Assembly: GCF_019175285.1 (NCBI RefSeq)
Contig: NC_056528.1
Coordinates: 22,505,802-22,569,801 of the forward strand
Length of the DNA: 64,000 bases
From: Sceloporus undulatus
Lineage: Eukaryota > Chordata > Lepidosauria > Squamata > Phrynosomatidae
Direction of reading: 5' to 3'
A program made the position numbers and the translations under genes. The stretch's first letter is position 1, and each line of letters starts with the position of its first letter. The notes under the pieces were generated by a model. That model made no database searches. It was not told the origin of the DNA and was given only the letters and a program-made list of their open reading frames with translations. Shown here piece by piece: positions 40,201 through 52,565 of the stretch.

Positions 40201-43200
40201 TGAGCGAGGGAAGTGCCCAGGTGTTAGCATGCGTCTTGTCTGGCTGTGTGAGCGCGCAAGAGGATACAGTGCAGAAACAGCCGCTCAGGTACAAAGAGAC
40301 AAAAACAAAGCACAGCCCCTTGACAGCCAGCGGAGGGAACATTTCATAGCTTGGCTCAACCCTTGTGTTTGAAAGATAGAAAAAGGTGGCCTCTGTTTTG
40401 CCAAGATGTGGGATGTGATACAACAAGCGGGCTTGTGGCAAAGGCGGCATTATAGTGTGTATTTGTGTGTTTGTGCTCAGAGCCGATCCTGCCTTCCAAA
40501 AGAGGACTGGAGGCAGCCGGTGCCCCTGCCGCCTGCTGAGAAACAGTTCTTTCAGCAAGGACCTAAAGATACTCACAATTTCTGTTGCATTCAACAAGAA
40601 AAATGGAATTCTTACATATTAAGAGACACCTTTCATCTCCATCTCAGTAAAAATATCAACTGCCATGATATTTTCTGCATCTGGAGACTTCTTTGTGAAA
40701 AAGGAAAAGGGCCTTGCATAATGTGTGGAATTTTTTGTTTGCTGTTTTCTTTTCAATGGTTTGTCTTTAATATTTTTTTTAAAAGTTGCATTACATTTTT
40801 AACTTTTCTACACTGGTATTTTTCAACAATGTTTAAAGTTTTATTTTAAACCGTTATTTTTCCTGACTCCTGGAAAAAAGACAAGATATACATAAAAATT
40901 AATTTGTGACCCAAAAAAAGGTTGCGTTTTTGCTGTAACCCCACAAGAAGCAACTTTTAAAAGAAAAGTCGTTTTACACAAAATGTCCCTAAAAACGAAA
41001 AATCATTGAAAAAATTGCACCAAACTTCTCATATTCTCACTCAGCAGGGAGAAAATTTGTAACATTATTAATTCTTGAATGCAAATAAGATATAAACTTC
41101 ACTTTAAGAAGGCCTCCAAAAATGGGACTGGAAAGCAAAGATCCAGACAATGCACAAAAGGTATGCCTTCTAGGAAGAGGCTGTGCAATCTCATGCCTTC
41201 CAGATGTATTTGGATTATGCCCTCATCATCAATTACTAAAGAGACCGTTGGTCCAAAACACCCGGCAAGGGCCAAGACCTTTCCGTCACAAGTACTGACA
41301 TGATGATTCAACTGTGCAGCTTTTCTTTGGGTGTTTGCTTTAACTGTATTAGTTTTTAAAATGCTTTGTACTCTCCTGCACTGCTCCAGAATGGGAAGGG
41401 AAGGAAGAAAACTATGGCAGGGAAAACTAGGATTGATTGGTTTCAGAACAGACTGCAAAGAACAAAGCAGGCGATCTTAAAAGGTGGAAAGTTAAAACCA
41501 TTCCACAGCTGGCCCACACTCGCACCTTTGGCCAAACACACACAAAAGGCAGCCAGCTACCTGCAGCATTCCCAACTTTTCTCCTCCGAGCCAGAAAGTC
41601 GTCATACCATTGTGAAATACTGGCCCCTCCAATCCCCTTTGGAAAGGGGATGGCCATTTGTCAGAAAGAGTTTTCAATCCGGATCAGGGCGCAAATCCAT
41701 CTGAGGCCACCGCCCGCTTGCTTGCCCACCTGCCCCTGCCATGCAGTAGCTGACAGTGCCAAGCACCAAAAGAGGGCCGTCGCTACACCTGCCTTCCTCA
41801 CCCATCGGTCAGATGTGCTCCATTTGTGGCAAAAAAGAGGTCGTGTGTATTGGGGGTGGGATTGTATATGTTGGGGCTTGGATTGTGGAGAAGGAGAGGG
41901 TCATGGCACCCACCAACAGAGTGATGCTTGTCCAGGTGACCCAGTGGACACTCCTCCTGCAATGCCAGTGGGCAACCCCAGGCTGAAGAATAAAAGGAAA
42001 CCAGATTCTCTCTCTGGCAAGTCTTCTATGGTTGGAATGGTCACCCATAGCACTCTGGGGCAGGCGAGTAGGGCCCCGTTTTGTTAACTCAAGGTACTTC
42101 CCCAGGTTTGTTTCTGCCACATATGGTAGACTATGAGTCCCATTGGCCAGGGATGAGCAGTCAGAAAAAGTGCCTCAGATTATCTGAAAGAGCAGAAAGA
42201 GGGAAAATTGTCCAGGGGGTGGACCAGAAGCTCTTAGGAAAGGAGACTAATTGGAGCAGAATTTGGGCAGGCAGGCAGGCTCAGTGGTTACAGGATGGAC
42301 AAGGACTCGGCAGGTCTGGGCAAACTCAATGCAGGCAAGGGGAGCTCACAGGGTTACTATCATTGTACAAGTGTATGGCAGGGGAGAACCATGGAAACGC
42401 TGCTTTGGGAGAAAGAAGAGATAAAAGAAGCAAAATAAAATAAATTAAAAAGATGAAGAGAATGAGAATGGGGAATGAGAATGAAGAGAATGTGAGGAGG
42501 AATAGACATTGAGACTGAAGGAGAGGAATGCTTCTGAACTAGGAGTTGACGAGAGGAAATAAATAAATGCTCAAACCCATATATTTTGAGTCTGGAAGCA
42601 ACCACGAAGCTGTTGGAGCCATACTGGACTCTTTCCCTCGAGCCAACATTTGGCCCAAACTGCTTCCAGCTCTTCCCTCCCTGGGCTAGGCTCCAGCCAT
42701 CCTTGCCACTAATTATGTGATATTAAGAAAGACCATAAATGCCACAAAGAAGCTCGCAGGCCCATTCCCTGCCTGTATGGGCAGAAATCACATCCATTGC
42801 TGTGCCCACAAATGAGTGTGTGCGTGCGGATGCACATGCAGAGAGTAAGCTTTGAAATTCCTTCTTGTGCCATTTGCTCCAAACTGTGCTAGTGATACCC
42901 CAAAACATTCCTCTCAGAGCCATCCGAGCCACCTCCAGCTATGTAGGAATACATGCCTGAGACGTGGCCATCCAGTCTCTACTCAAACATCTCCATAAAG
43001 TCCATCACCCTCCAGGACAGGCCATATTCCATTTGCAAACACTCTGAAAACCTTCTCTTCTTCCTCAGGCATGATAACCTAAGAAAAGAAAGGAAGTCCA
43101 GCTGTCTCTGCCAAACCAACCACTCTTACTGGCCAATTTCTGTTGAAAGAGAGGGTCACTTTGCATCATGTCTGCCCTTAAGGCTATGGGGCCACTCAGA

Positions 43201-43670
43201 GGCTCAGTAGAACCTCCTGTTCTAGAAGAGGCGGCTCTTTCCCTGTCCTTGTGAGTTACAGACCTATGCTCACAGGTAGGCCAGATCTGTGTGTCAGAGG
43301 AGAGAGACGCACAAGGTAGGGCCATGCTACTTCTCAGAAGTCTTTTTCTGGGAAGAAAAAGAAATAGGGAGACACCACTGACAGTGATGTGGAGAAGTGC
43401 CAAAAGACATCTAACAAAAGAGTCCCTAGGTCAAATGTCTTCTGTAAAGCTCAAGAAACAGCAGCTAGCAGGGGGTGGGCAGGCAGGCGGGTTTCTCCTG
43501 GTGGGGCAAAGGACCACGACTATCACCAGCTATCATTGTCAGCATCATTTATCACTACTACTATTTATTACTTTGAATAATAGTGATTATCCCATCATTA
43601 TTATTGGGATTAACATCCAAAATCCACAAAATAGTGATACCATTTTTGGGCAATCAAAACGTACAAAATA
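40200..43670. other. DDX31 intron, mostly single-copy sequence
   Basis: About 3.5 kb with few repeats. The AT-rich segment 41030-41110 (attattaattcttgaatgca, taagatataaacttcacttt) looks enhancer-like. No exon with matching splice sites or DDX31-like protein was found. An A-rich GAGAATGA repeat patch lies at 42435-42500. Confidence 0.35.
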
Positions 43671-43671
43671 A

Positions 43672-43805
43672 ATAATGCAAGCTTTCAAAGCGCCACCTCT
43701 GCCTGATGAAGAAGCCGCCACTGGAGCTTTGAAAGCTTGCATGAAGTATGTTGTGCATTTTGGTTGGCCAATAAAAGTATCACTGTTTTGTGGTTATTTA
43801 ACAAT
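43672..43805 (+). mobile_element. Penelope-like tail with a hammerhead-like core
   Basis: Contains CTGATGA (43703-43709), a stem (GAAGC 43711-43715 with GCTTT 43726-43730), GAAA (43731-43734) and GCTTGC, the order of a hammerhead ribozyme. A perfect 16-bp inverted repeat (43676-43691 with 43726-43741) overlaps it. Downstream, ggttggccaataaaagtatc is the usual end of this lizard repeat. Confidence 0.5.
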
Positions 43806-46800
43806 AGTTATTCTGCCTTTCAGCCAAGGACTCAAGGCAATCCTTCCCTTCTCACTCCTAAACAACCTTGTGAGGTAGGACACACTGAGGTAAATGTGCA
43901 ACCAGCAAACATTACAGCTGAGGGGAGCTTCCCAGCCCATCGTTTTTGCTCTGCTGGCTCTCTTCAGATCGGGAAAACTGCCCTGAGCAAGTGGAAAGAA
44001 GGATGAGCAGGAGAGAGATGGGCCAAATCCCCCCCCTTTGTGGCCATTCTCCAACATGGAGACACCTCAACCTTGAGCCTCTGCCCAGTTTTCACTCTCA
44101 GTTGCTCTGCTGCCCCACTTATGGCTTTTCAGTGTTACAGGAGTGAGGGAGGCAGAATTAAAAAAGAAGAAAGAAGAAAGGGAGCTAAACAGAGTCCGGA
44201 CATGGCAGGACAGAGGGGGGCATTGTCCACGCCTGCTGTAATCCCTCCCTCCCCACTCCCTGTTGGGCCAACTGAGACATCAAAGGCTGCCCCATACCAT
44301 CTTACATGCTCTTTATCAACTAATCAGGCTATTCTTTGCTAAATAAAGCCCCGTTAAATCCCCTCCGCTGGCTGGGGCATCCCTCTCCTGCTGCCCATCT
44401 GCTGGTGAGGGTCAGGGGAAGATGCCCGGCAGCCGTCTGAAAAAGCCCAGCAATCCCCTGGTGGATTCCAAGACGAGGAGGAGGAGGGGGGGAAGTACAG
44501 GACTTAAGGATGCAAGGAGGGGGAGGAACTCAATGTGGTGAACATGGCTCCCTCCCATGCCCACCATCAGGTCCTTCTGCCCTTTCATTTTGCTTCTCAT
44601 ATGATGGAAGACGATGATAGCAGCTCTGCAAACCATGAGAGAGATTGCATGGAGGGGTGATCCCTGGCGTGGATGAGATGTTCACAGAAAGGGGGGCCCA
44701 TGGAAAGACAGAAACACAAAGGGGGTGGGGTTGAGGGTTACCTCAAAATATACAATTGAAAAGGGCAGGGGGACACAATCAACTTGGATGTTTTTTAGCT
44801 TCATCTGCTTTAACTCTGGTAAGCCAATTTGAATCCCAGATTGGGAAAAAGGTGGGAAATAAACAAATACAACAATAAGCATGAAAAATGACCAAGAACA
44901 AGAAATTAGAACTAGAGGCCTTTCAAAAGAGTTGTTTCCTTGTGTATTCCTGGATGGCAGGGGTTTGGACTAGGTGGCCCTTGGATATCCTTCCAACTCT
45001 ACGATTCTTAAAAATGGAGGAAGAAACTTAACTTGAATGGTATTCTATTCTATTCCAACTCTTCCTAAGTTGGGAATACTGAGAAGAAGTAAGATTTCTG
45101 TTGTCTTGCACTACTTTCCGCCAAGTCCCAGCACCAGCTGCCATGTTTTATTCCCATCCTCGAGTGAGATTCTTTTTAATTCCTAGACATATCAGAACAA
45201 TATGTTCCCTCTACTTCTCCTTCTCTCTCTCTCTTTATACATTTTTCCTTAGAGTTATACTGCTATAGAAGATCAGTGAAATGACACTTTTGCACACTAA
45301 AACTATAAATTTAAAGGGAAAACGATTAACAATTCAGAACGGACAAAAACTGACTGTCTGAACCCAGGACCATGTCAGAGAACAATGCCCTGGGCTTTTA
45401 AAATACCTTTGCAAGAGCCCACGTGCAGATCCAAGAAAACTGAGCAAACAGCCACCCAAAAGCATGGAAACAATGGACACAGAGGTGACAATAGCCCGCA
45501 AAACCTGAGGTGCATTGCCACAAGACTTCATGTTGAGTTAGGCCAGGCTGGGAAGGCCCACAGAGACAGAAAAAAAAATGTATGGAATTAAGGTGTGTGT
45601 GTGGGGGGCTAACAGTTTAAATAATTTAGCTGCAGATCTTAGAAAACTTGGAATTCACCTCTGAGGGGCCCCTGTCTAAACAAAAAGGACAAAAGACTAA
45701 AGTGTCAGATGCAGTTTAGAGAAGACAGCAGGTGGGGCAGTTTGATAGTCAAGAGTGTGAAAGACACATGCATGGGCCCTAGAATTACCCAGCTGAGGTG
45801 GCATAAGATCACGAAGACAGCGATGGGTTGGCAGGAGATGCAACCCTACTCCTTCCCAAATGTGTGCACTCACCATCCCCGGCCATTGCAGATGGACAAT
45901 GGTTGGGGATGATGGGAGCTTGCAGTCCATCATCACCTGATAGGGCCACAGGTGCCCCATCCCTCCTCAGAGATCTTTTAAGGGAAGGGGACAGAAAATA
46001 ATTCCTCAGCCATTGACCCAGGGAAGAGGAAGAGAAGGCAGGCAGGGCCACTCCTCTGGGACTCACATGAATACCATGTAATTCTTACTATTGTACTATG
46101 GTTTTATTTTAAGAATCATCTATCAGCCACTTTGATGGACCCTGGGCACTACAAATAAATCCAAGGAGAAGGGAACAGTCGTTATCCAGGATATTGAAAA
46201 TGGAGTCTCAATGTTCAGAGGCAGTCTACCTCTGCCTCTACAGACAAGGGCCCAGCTATCACCTTTATCTCTCCACTCTCATGCTCATTTCCCAGGGGTA
46301 TCTGGCTATTGGAATTTGGGAGCTGGACTAACTCAGCATTTAAGGACTTGCACAGTCACCATAGGTCACCCAGGCAAGCAAGAGGGACAGACTCTGGCAG
46401 TGAAGCTGATGAAAAAGGGACATAGCTCCCAACACCTTTAAAAAATGCAAGAATTTCTGATTTACAAAGTTGGGGCAGAAGGAAGGACTACAGAGCTGAA
46501 AAAAGGAGGTGGAAGAGCGGGAGAGAGAGAGAAATTGTGGCAACTGCTCTGCAAATGCACTGTTTTAATCACGTCTCAAGTTTTGGGACATTCTGGGTTG
46601 AGGTGCTCAAGCACAGCTCCAAAAAGACATAAATGAGGGCACAGTGCCCCTGAGCATGCCCAGACACCCTTTCACTTGGAGTTGCAGGGGGCCATTTTGT
46701 GAGCCTAAAGCTGAAATCCTATCAGGTGATATTAGAGTACATTCCTCTTTGTTGACTTATTGGAATCCAGCAAGCATTTCAAAAAGGCTCTGGAAAACAA

Positions 46801-47015
46801 AACCTTAATGCTCTACATGCCCATTCAGGAATATACTTCTTGAGTATTATTTCTTTTGTGTCTTTTTGCCCGGCAAGGGACTGAAATAGGATCCTCAACC
46901 CCAGCATGGGCAGTGGAGTTTACTGCCAGATAAGTGGACCAGAGGACGCACCCTAAGGCCACACAATCCTACAGACACTGACCCCCAGGAAAGTAAGAGC
47001 TCAGTGGGAACTTAC
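43805..47015. other. DDX31 intron, mostly unrecognised
   Basis: A CR1 3' end (+) lies at about 44935-45010 (tattcctggatggcaggggt, ccttccaactctacgattct). Other parts show no repeat I can name. 44325-44400 and 45120-45190 are single-copy-looking segments. No exon was found. Confidence 0.35.
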
Positions 47016-47440
47016 TTTTGAGATAATTAAAATATTTATATTCTGTCCTTTATCTGAGGATCTTGGGCAGTGTACAATAAAATCATTTTAAGACCATTTA
47101 AAAAGTAACAATAATTTTAAAAGAGTAAAAATATATTAATTCATTTATCCTTTAAAACCAGACAATGCCAACCATAGGACACAAGCAGATCAGAAAAAAT
47201 ATCCGCTTTAACAAAAGGTCACGTTTTTGATTTTGAGCCAGAATGGCACATGTGTTAGCATTGATCAGGCCTCTGAGAGGACTGTGTTCCAGAACTGAGG
47301 CGCCATAGCGGAGAAGGTCCTGTTCACACAGCACATTGCCCCTACCAGTGGGATACAGAAGCCCCCTCCAACAGACTCCAAACCTTGGGCAGGGATATAT
47401 GCAGAAAGGTACCCCCAAGGGCTTTAAACAGCATCCCTTT
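47015..47440. repeat. Probable old LINE-like repeat, unclassified
   Basis: The segment ccagaatggcacatgtgtta, gcctctgagaggactgtgtt, ccatagcggagaaggtcctg and gggctttaaacagcatc resembles an old amniote repeat and has the same style as 26945-27425. The family was not determined. Confidence 0.35.
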
Positions 47441-47479
47441 GAATTCAGACAAGAAGTCAATTCCTCACTTGCCTCAAAG

Positions 47480-48150
47480 ACAATTTCATTGTCGAAAAAG
47501 TGGAAGAGGCAACAAGGGGATCAGCTATTTTAGATGTGATCTTAACCAACAGGGATGACTTGGTTAATGGGGTGCAAGTGGTGGGATCTGTAGGTAGGAG
47601 TGATCATGTTCTCCTGGAGTTATACAGTGGAAAGGAGAAGCCAGTCATAGTCGGACATGAATTCTAGACTTTAGGAGAGCTGATTTCAGTAAACTTAGGG
47701 AAATACTGGAAGTGATCCCATGGTCAGGAATACCAAAAGACAAGGGAGTTCAGGATGGATGGGAGTTCCTCAAAAGGGAGATACTGAAGGCACAATTTCA
47801 AACAGTTCCAATAAGGAGGAAAAATGGGAGGTGTCTCAAGAAACTAGGATGGATGACTAAAAAACTTTCAACTGAGCTAAGTTTTAAACGTAACATGTAT
47901 AAGAAATGAAAATGGGGGAAATCAACAAAGAGGAATTCAAACAAATAGTGAACATGTGTAAGGTCAGAAAAGCAAAAGCACAGATTGAGCTCAGGCTTCC
48001 TAGAGAGGTTAAGAACAATAAAATGGGCTTTTGGGGGGGGGGGGGGTGTCCGTAGCAAAAAGAAGAAGAGGGAAATGGTAGGGCCACTGCGTGGAGAAGA
48101 TGGAAAAATGGTAACAGGAGAAAAGGCAGAGGTACTCATACTATGGAACT
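47480..48150 (+). mobile_element. CR1 LINE endonuclease-to-linker fragment
   Basis: Encodes ILTNRDDLVNGVQVVGSVGR then SDHVLLEL (the endonuclease SDH motif), followed in other frames by KDKGVQDGWEFLKREILKAQ, GWMTKKL and KKNEN-like parts. These match the CR1 ORF2 region between the endonuclease and reverse transcriptase. A poly-G run (about 48033-48047) interrupts it. It is decayed. Confidence 0.85.
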
Positions 48151-48417
48151 GAAACTCATTAAACTAGGCAGTGAATTCCACTAAATACTCCAGGGGGTTT
48201 ACTTCCAAGGAAACACAATTTAGAATTACATCACAATTGGCTTTAAAACACAGGTGGGGCATAGATCGTTCCACTGGGAGAAAGAGCCCAAAATATGGGA
48301 TCATGTGGGAAGAGGCATCCTTTCAGTCTCACTGGGCCCAGGTTGTGGTTATTACTGATTAAAAGCCACCACCGTGGATTGGGGCTTGACTGCCCACAGG
48401 AAGCAGAGCCACTTTAC

Positions 48418-48586
48418 CTTTTGCGCTTCTTCCCCCGATCTGGAACTGCAGAAGCACTGAGATTCCTGGGGGCATCCCGGAGCCCAAAGCTCTTTGCCAC
48501 ATGACCCAGATGGAGTGACCGGATGTGGAAGATATGCTTGAGGTTGGCCGGGTAAGTGGCATATGACCGGATGAAAGACTGCAAGG
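48418..48586 (-). CDS. DDX31: DDX31 penultimate coding exon (end of SPB4-type C-terminal domain)
   Basis: Acceptor TTTTCCCAG|CC and donor CAAAAG|GTAAAG on the - strand; phase 1 in, phase 2 out, matching both neighbours. Encodes (A)[56 protein letters not shown]. This is the conserved C-terminal domain that follows the helicase core in the DDX31/Dbp7 and Spb4 group (SPB4CT/DUF4217), with the hallmark [14 protein letters not shown]. Dbp7-type helicases act in large-subunit ribosome assembly in the nucleolus. A short insert, SAVPD, precedes the basic KKRKR, where mammals have LTRKKRK. A SINE ends about 60 bases upstream of the acceptor. Confidence 0.95.
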
Positions 48587-48644
48587 CTGGGAAAAAGAAA
48601 AGAAAGAGGGACAGAAAATAATTAATGAATTAAGAATCAAGGTA

Positions 48645-48892
48645 TTAGCAATAGCAAGTACATTTCTATACCGCTTATCAGTGCACTTAAGTACTGTACT
48701 CCCTAAGCGTTTTACAAAGTGTAAGCTAATTGACCCCAACAATCTGGTTACTCATTTTAGCGACCTCCTCAGAAGGATGCAAGCCTAAACTGAGCTTGAG
48801 CCCTTCGCTACTATTGAACTTGCAATCCTATGGTTTATGAGTGAGTAGCTGCAGTACAGGCATTTAACCACTGCACCACCAGGGAAGTAGCC
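48645..48892 (-). mobile_element. tRNA-derived SINE (second family)
   Basis: In reverse: agcaatagcaagtacatttc, taccgcttatcagtgcactt, ctaattgaccccaacaatct, ttgaacttgcaatcctatgg and taaccactgcaccaccaggg, the same order as 24020-24262. It lies just upstream of a DDX31 exon in the intron. Confidence 0.85.
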
Positions 48893-49884
48893 TCTGTAAA
48901 CATATTGTTGTTATCATTTTGCAAGTGATGGGGCACCCTTGGTGGAGGACTTTCAGTGTATGCTGAAAGCCACATATATTGTGCCCACGTATGATACGGG
49001 CACACTGTATTATTGTACAAGTGCATAAGATATAGCTGTTGTTCAGTTTCAGAACTTGGAAAGCTCTGGCTGTAGGGTTTGGTTCCAAAACAATAACTTT
49101 TCCAAGCTCTTTATTAGCTTTTATTAAGACAGATTACTGAAGTATTTTTTTTTAAAAAAAATCTGCCCGATTATAATTAATGACTATCAGAGTCTTCCAG
49201 ATGCTTTTGTTTCATAACTCCCATCATCCAGAGCTGCCAGTTGAGAGGGATGATGGGAGCTATAATCAAAACCCTCCAGAGGGCTGCAGCTGCTCATGCC
49301 TGATGCAATCAGGCATGGGATTGTTTTGTAAAATAAAATATTGCTCTTTTAATTATAGCTGGTCTTGTGTCCTGTGAGGAAATTCTCCACTGAAGTCTGC
49401 TGGTCAATCCAATGATTTGAATATCAAAGCCAGCCATGACTCTTGATTCTTGTTTTGATGCCAACTGGGGGAAGATCAGCTATTTGAGAAGCAAGGAAAA
49501 CCTTCTCTTTCCTCTTTTTAATGTGGATTTTTTCAAAGGCTTCCACAAGTGTCTTGGGGCTATGCAAGAAACCAGCACTATGCCATCCAATTTAGACACA
49601 ATCCCAAATCGTTAGATATCAGTGGGAAAACGGCATGCTTTGTGTGGGCACCCTCTCTCTCCTGTGCCTAGAGAGGAAAATACATTTCTGTTGTTTGCCT
49701 TTCTTTGCTCCTCTCCTCATGCCCCCACCTTGGCTCACCCATGGGTGGTTCCTTGACTCCATCATAGGAACCTTGTGCCCCCTCCGCACCCCACAGATCC
49801 CACTCCACCCAGCCTCATTCCCTCTTTCTTGCTGAGCCACCAGACCCCCACATTTGCCCACAGCTTAAGCTTAATCTCTCAGTG

Positions 49885-50060
49885 GTGGCAGGAGACTGGG
49901 GGTTTACGAAGAGTAATAAAAATGTCATTTTAGCGAGATCAGTTCCTGGAAGGAACCTGGGAATCCATCAAAGCTCTGTTTGCCAAGTAAAGCGAACACC
50001 ATTTCCCAATCAATGAGGGAGTAACAAAGGCTCCTGCTCCGCAATACCTTTTCTCATTTC
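49885..50060. promoter_or_regulatory. Candidate conserved non-coding element in a DDX31 intron
   Basis: Repeat-free, with aagagtaataaaaatgtcat, tttagcgagatcagttcctg, caagtaaagcgaacaccatt and tcccaatcaatgagggagta. Its word composition is unlike neighbouring repeat sequence. Evidence is compositional only. Confidence 0.35.
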
Positions 50061-50274
50061 ACATCATCCATTTTTTAGAGACCAGCATCTAGAGGGCAGA
50101 ATGGGGGCAGAAGGGAAGCAAGGAAGGACAAGGGACCCTTGTCCAAAAGGTAAGGCTTAGCTGAAACAAGTAAGGTTACAAAGTTGCCCAACCACCTGCC
50201 AGGCCTATCTTTTGCAGCCAGGCTTGCCAGAGTGGACTTGGTTTAAAGTGCAGGAAGGTTTTGCCCAAAAGACA

Positions 50275-50578
50275 AATCAGTGGGTCTGAGATCAAACCAT
50301 GACTGAATAATCCCTAGAAGCTGAACTGACTAAACCAAGGCTACTCAACTTTGGACACAAGAGAAGACAGGTGTCGCCACTGATAACATTGAGGAAGGCG
50401 GAAGGCAAAAGAAAGGGGAAAGTAGAAGGTAGGAACAGCTCATTACAAGTGGCCTGGCCCCACCAACGAAACCACTGCTGCCACCTCACATTTGCAAGAT
50501 CTAAGCAGGGTTGTTTGGGACTGGGTCTCTGGGAGGCCTCTTGCTCAGAACGATACCAGGAAGCTGATTTGATGGTAC
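50275..50578 (+). mobile_element. RTE/BovB-like LINE 3' fragment
   Basis: The segment gctactcaactttggacaca, gaggaaggcggaaggcaaaa, caacgaaaccactgctgcca and atttgcaagatctaagcagg parallels the RTE copy at 61190-61660, strongly decayed. Confidence 0.65.
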
Positions 50579-50867
50579 AAACAGCAGCAACTCATCACAG
50601 TTTCTTCCTGCTCAACTGAAAAGATTCTGGTCTCTTTGGACTGGGGAGAAATCCCTGCAAACAATGTCCACATTTTGCTAAGTTCATGTTAATAATGAGG
50701 AGGAGGAGGAGGAGGAGGAGAAAGAGTAACAGTTTTATTCCATGCTCTGTGTGCTTCTGAAGATGACTCCTTTGATAGGAGGTTGTTATTATCCTATTCT
50801 TACTGGTATTACTGCAGTACTGGGTCTTAGTCCCCATCTTTGCCTGGGTTGAAGCAACACAAACTGC

Positions 50868-51063
50868 TTTATCCCAGAAATGAGAGCCCACCACCTTCCA
50901 AAGGAAACCGTTCCATTGCTGAAAGTCTTCCTCAGGGTGGAATCTCCTTTCTTGTCATTTGAATCCTTTATTGGCTCATGTCCTAGTCTCTGGAACAGCA
51001 AAAAACAAACTTGCGCCATCTTCCATGCAATATCCCTTCAGACATTTAAAGGTTGTGCTGTAA
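50868..51063 (-). mobile_element. CR1 LINE 3' fragment interrupted by a SINE
   Basis: The segment tccattgctgaaagtcttcc, ctagtctctggaacagcaaa and tcccttcagacatttaaagg is CR1 3' sequence in reverse, stopping where the SINE at 51064 begins. Confidence 0.75.
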
Positions 51064-51304
51064 CTACAGCCAGCATGGTGTAGTGTAACTACAGCCAGCG
51101 TGGCGAGTGCTGGACTACGAATCTTGAGACCAGGGTTTGATTCCCTGCTCGGCGGTGAAACCCACTGGGTCACCTTGGACAAGTCACATTCACTCAGCTT
51201 CAGGGGAAGGCAATGGCACGCCTCCTCTGAACAAGCCTTTCCAAGAAAACCGCATGATAGGTTTGCCTTAGGGTTATCATAAGTCAGACAAGATTTGAAG
51301 GCAC

Positions 51305-51351
<47 letters not shown>

Positions 51352-51352
51352 T
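51064..51352 (+). mobile_element. Sauria-type tRNA SINE with a long (AAC)n tail
   Basis: Full order: cagccagcgtggcgagtgct, ggactacgaatcttgagacc, ggtttgattccctgctcggc, actgggtcaccttggacaag, gaaaaccgcatgataggttt, agatttgaaggcacacaac, then (AAC)n (51304-51350). The head is partly duplicated (ctacagccagcatggtgtag precedes it). It is one of the least diverged SINEs here and was inserted into CR1. Confidence 0.9.
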
Positions 51353-51359
51353 GCATCCT

Positions 51360-52440
51360 GTCTATCTTCTTTTCTCCCTGATGAACATCCCCATCCCATC
51401 AAGAGTTCCTCATAAGGCTTGGTTTCCATCTTTTTCTACCACAAACTCTCCCTGCCCCAGCCATCAGCTTAAAACTATCTGGTTTTCGATTCCAGCTCCC
51501 CAAATTCCCCACTGAGCATGGCTGCTGGCTCTGCTGAATAGTGGAATCTAGACGTGATCCTTCAAGAAAGGGGAACATGCCCATGGCTCGAGTGGCAGAC
51601 ACCAGATTCAGGCAAGGCTGACAGTCTTGCCTGTGGCCTTTCCCTTACTGCTAGTCAGTTCCTGCTCTCCTGCTCATTTCACAAGAACTGTACAAAGCCT
51701 CCCCTGTTTTGCTTTCAAGTAAGGCTGTTGTGGTTTCCAAAGCTTCCTGCCTTCACTCAAAGGACTCTTCCAACTCCAACAGGCTTCAGAGCACAACTAT
51801 GGCTTCTTTTCAGGTGGCGTCTCCCAAACCACCACCCCTACAAAAAATGATGGATTACAACTCCCATCGCCCCAGCCCTTGCACCTCATGGGATGTGAGT
51901 GATGGTAGCTGTAACCCACCATATCAGAGGGTACAATCCCAACATCCAGTCTCTGTAGGCTGTATCTTGGGGATTATGGGAGTTGTAATCACCCTTGTCA
52001 ACGAAGGTTGGGAACACAGCTGTAGATCAGACCCAGCAGCTCCTCCCAAAATTGTTGCATGATGCAGATGGAGACTGGTGGGAAGTTGCTCTTTCCTCCC
52101 ACCCAGAAGGGTGCCTGGAGCGGCTGCTCTTCTCTGAAACAAATCTGCTATCAACTTCCAAAGAACCTCCGTTGTCCCCCCAGACAGAACACAGCTGGAG
52201 AACCAGCATTCTTTTAAAAAACCTAAATCCCACATGCTCCAGCCTTTCAAAACCAAGCTTCCATATTTTAAAAGATCCCAGGACGAGGGATGGTCAGGAA
52301 TGAAAGATAAAAAGCAGCAGCTCCTTTCGGAAGGCAGCCTGTGATCCAGCACCAGCTACTGGCGCTCACCGGGCAAAATAAATAAATATAGAAAAAGCCT
52401 CCATGGTGGGAGGAGAGGAAAGACAGGTTAGGAGGGAAAG
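51360..52440. other. DDX31 intron stretch, nothing recognised
   Basis: No exon found. Several short 'gattacaactcccatc'-type pieces suggest old MITE or SINE remnants (about 51850-51990), but none can be assigned. Confidence 0.3.
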
Positions 52441-52565
52441 GGAGAGGAGCTGTTCACGTTTGGCGCATTTTCCGTTTGATTTTCTGCCATAAGCGCAAGA
52501 ACCAGCTGCCGCGTTAATTATTCACTATTCTTGGCTACAAGTGAGGAAGAAGTGAAGGGAGGTTT
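52440..52565. promoter_or_regulatory. Candidate conserved non-coding element in a DDX31 intron
   Basis: Single-copy-looking: cgtttggcgcattttccgtt, tgattttctgccataagcgc, ccgcgttaattattcactat. It combines ATTA-type cores with CpGs preserved outside any CpG island, which is unusual for neutral intron sequence. Confidence 0.4.
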
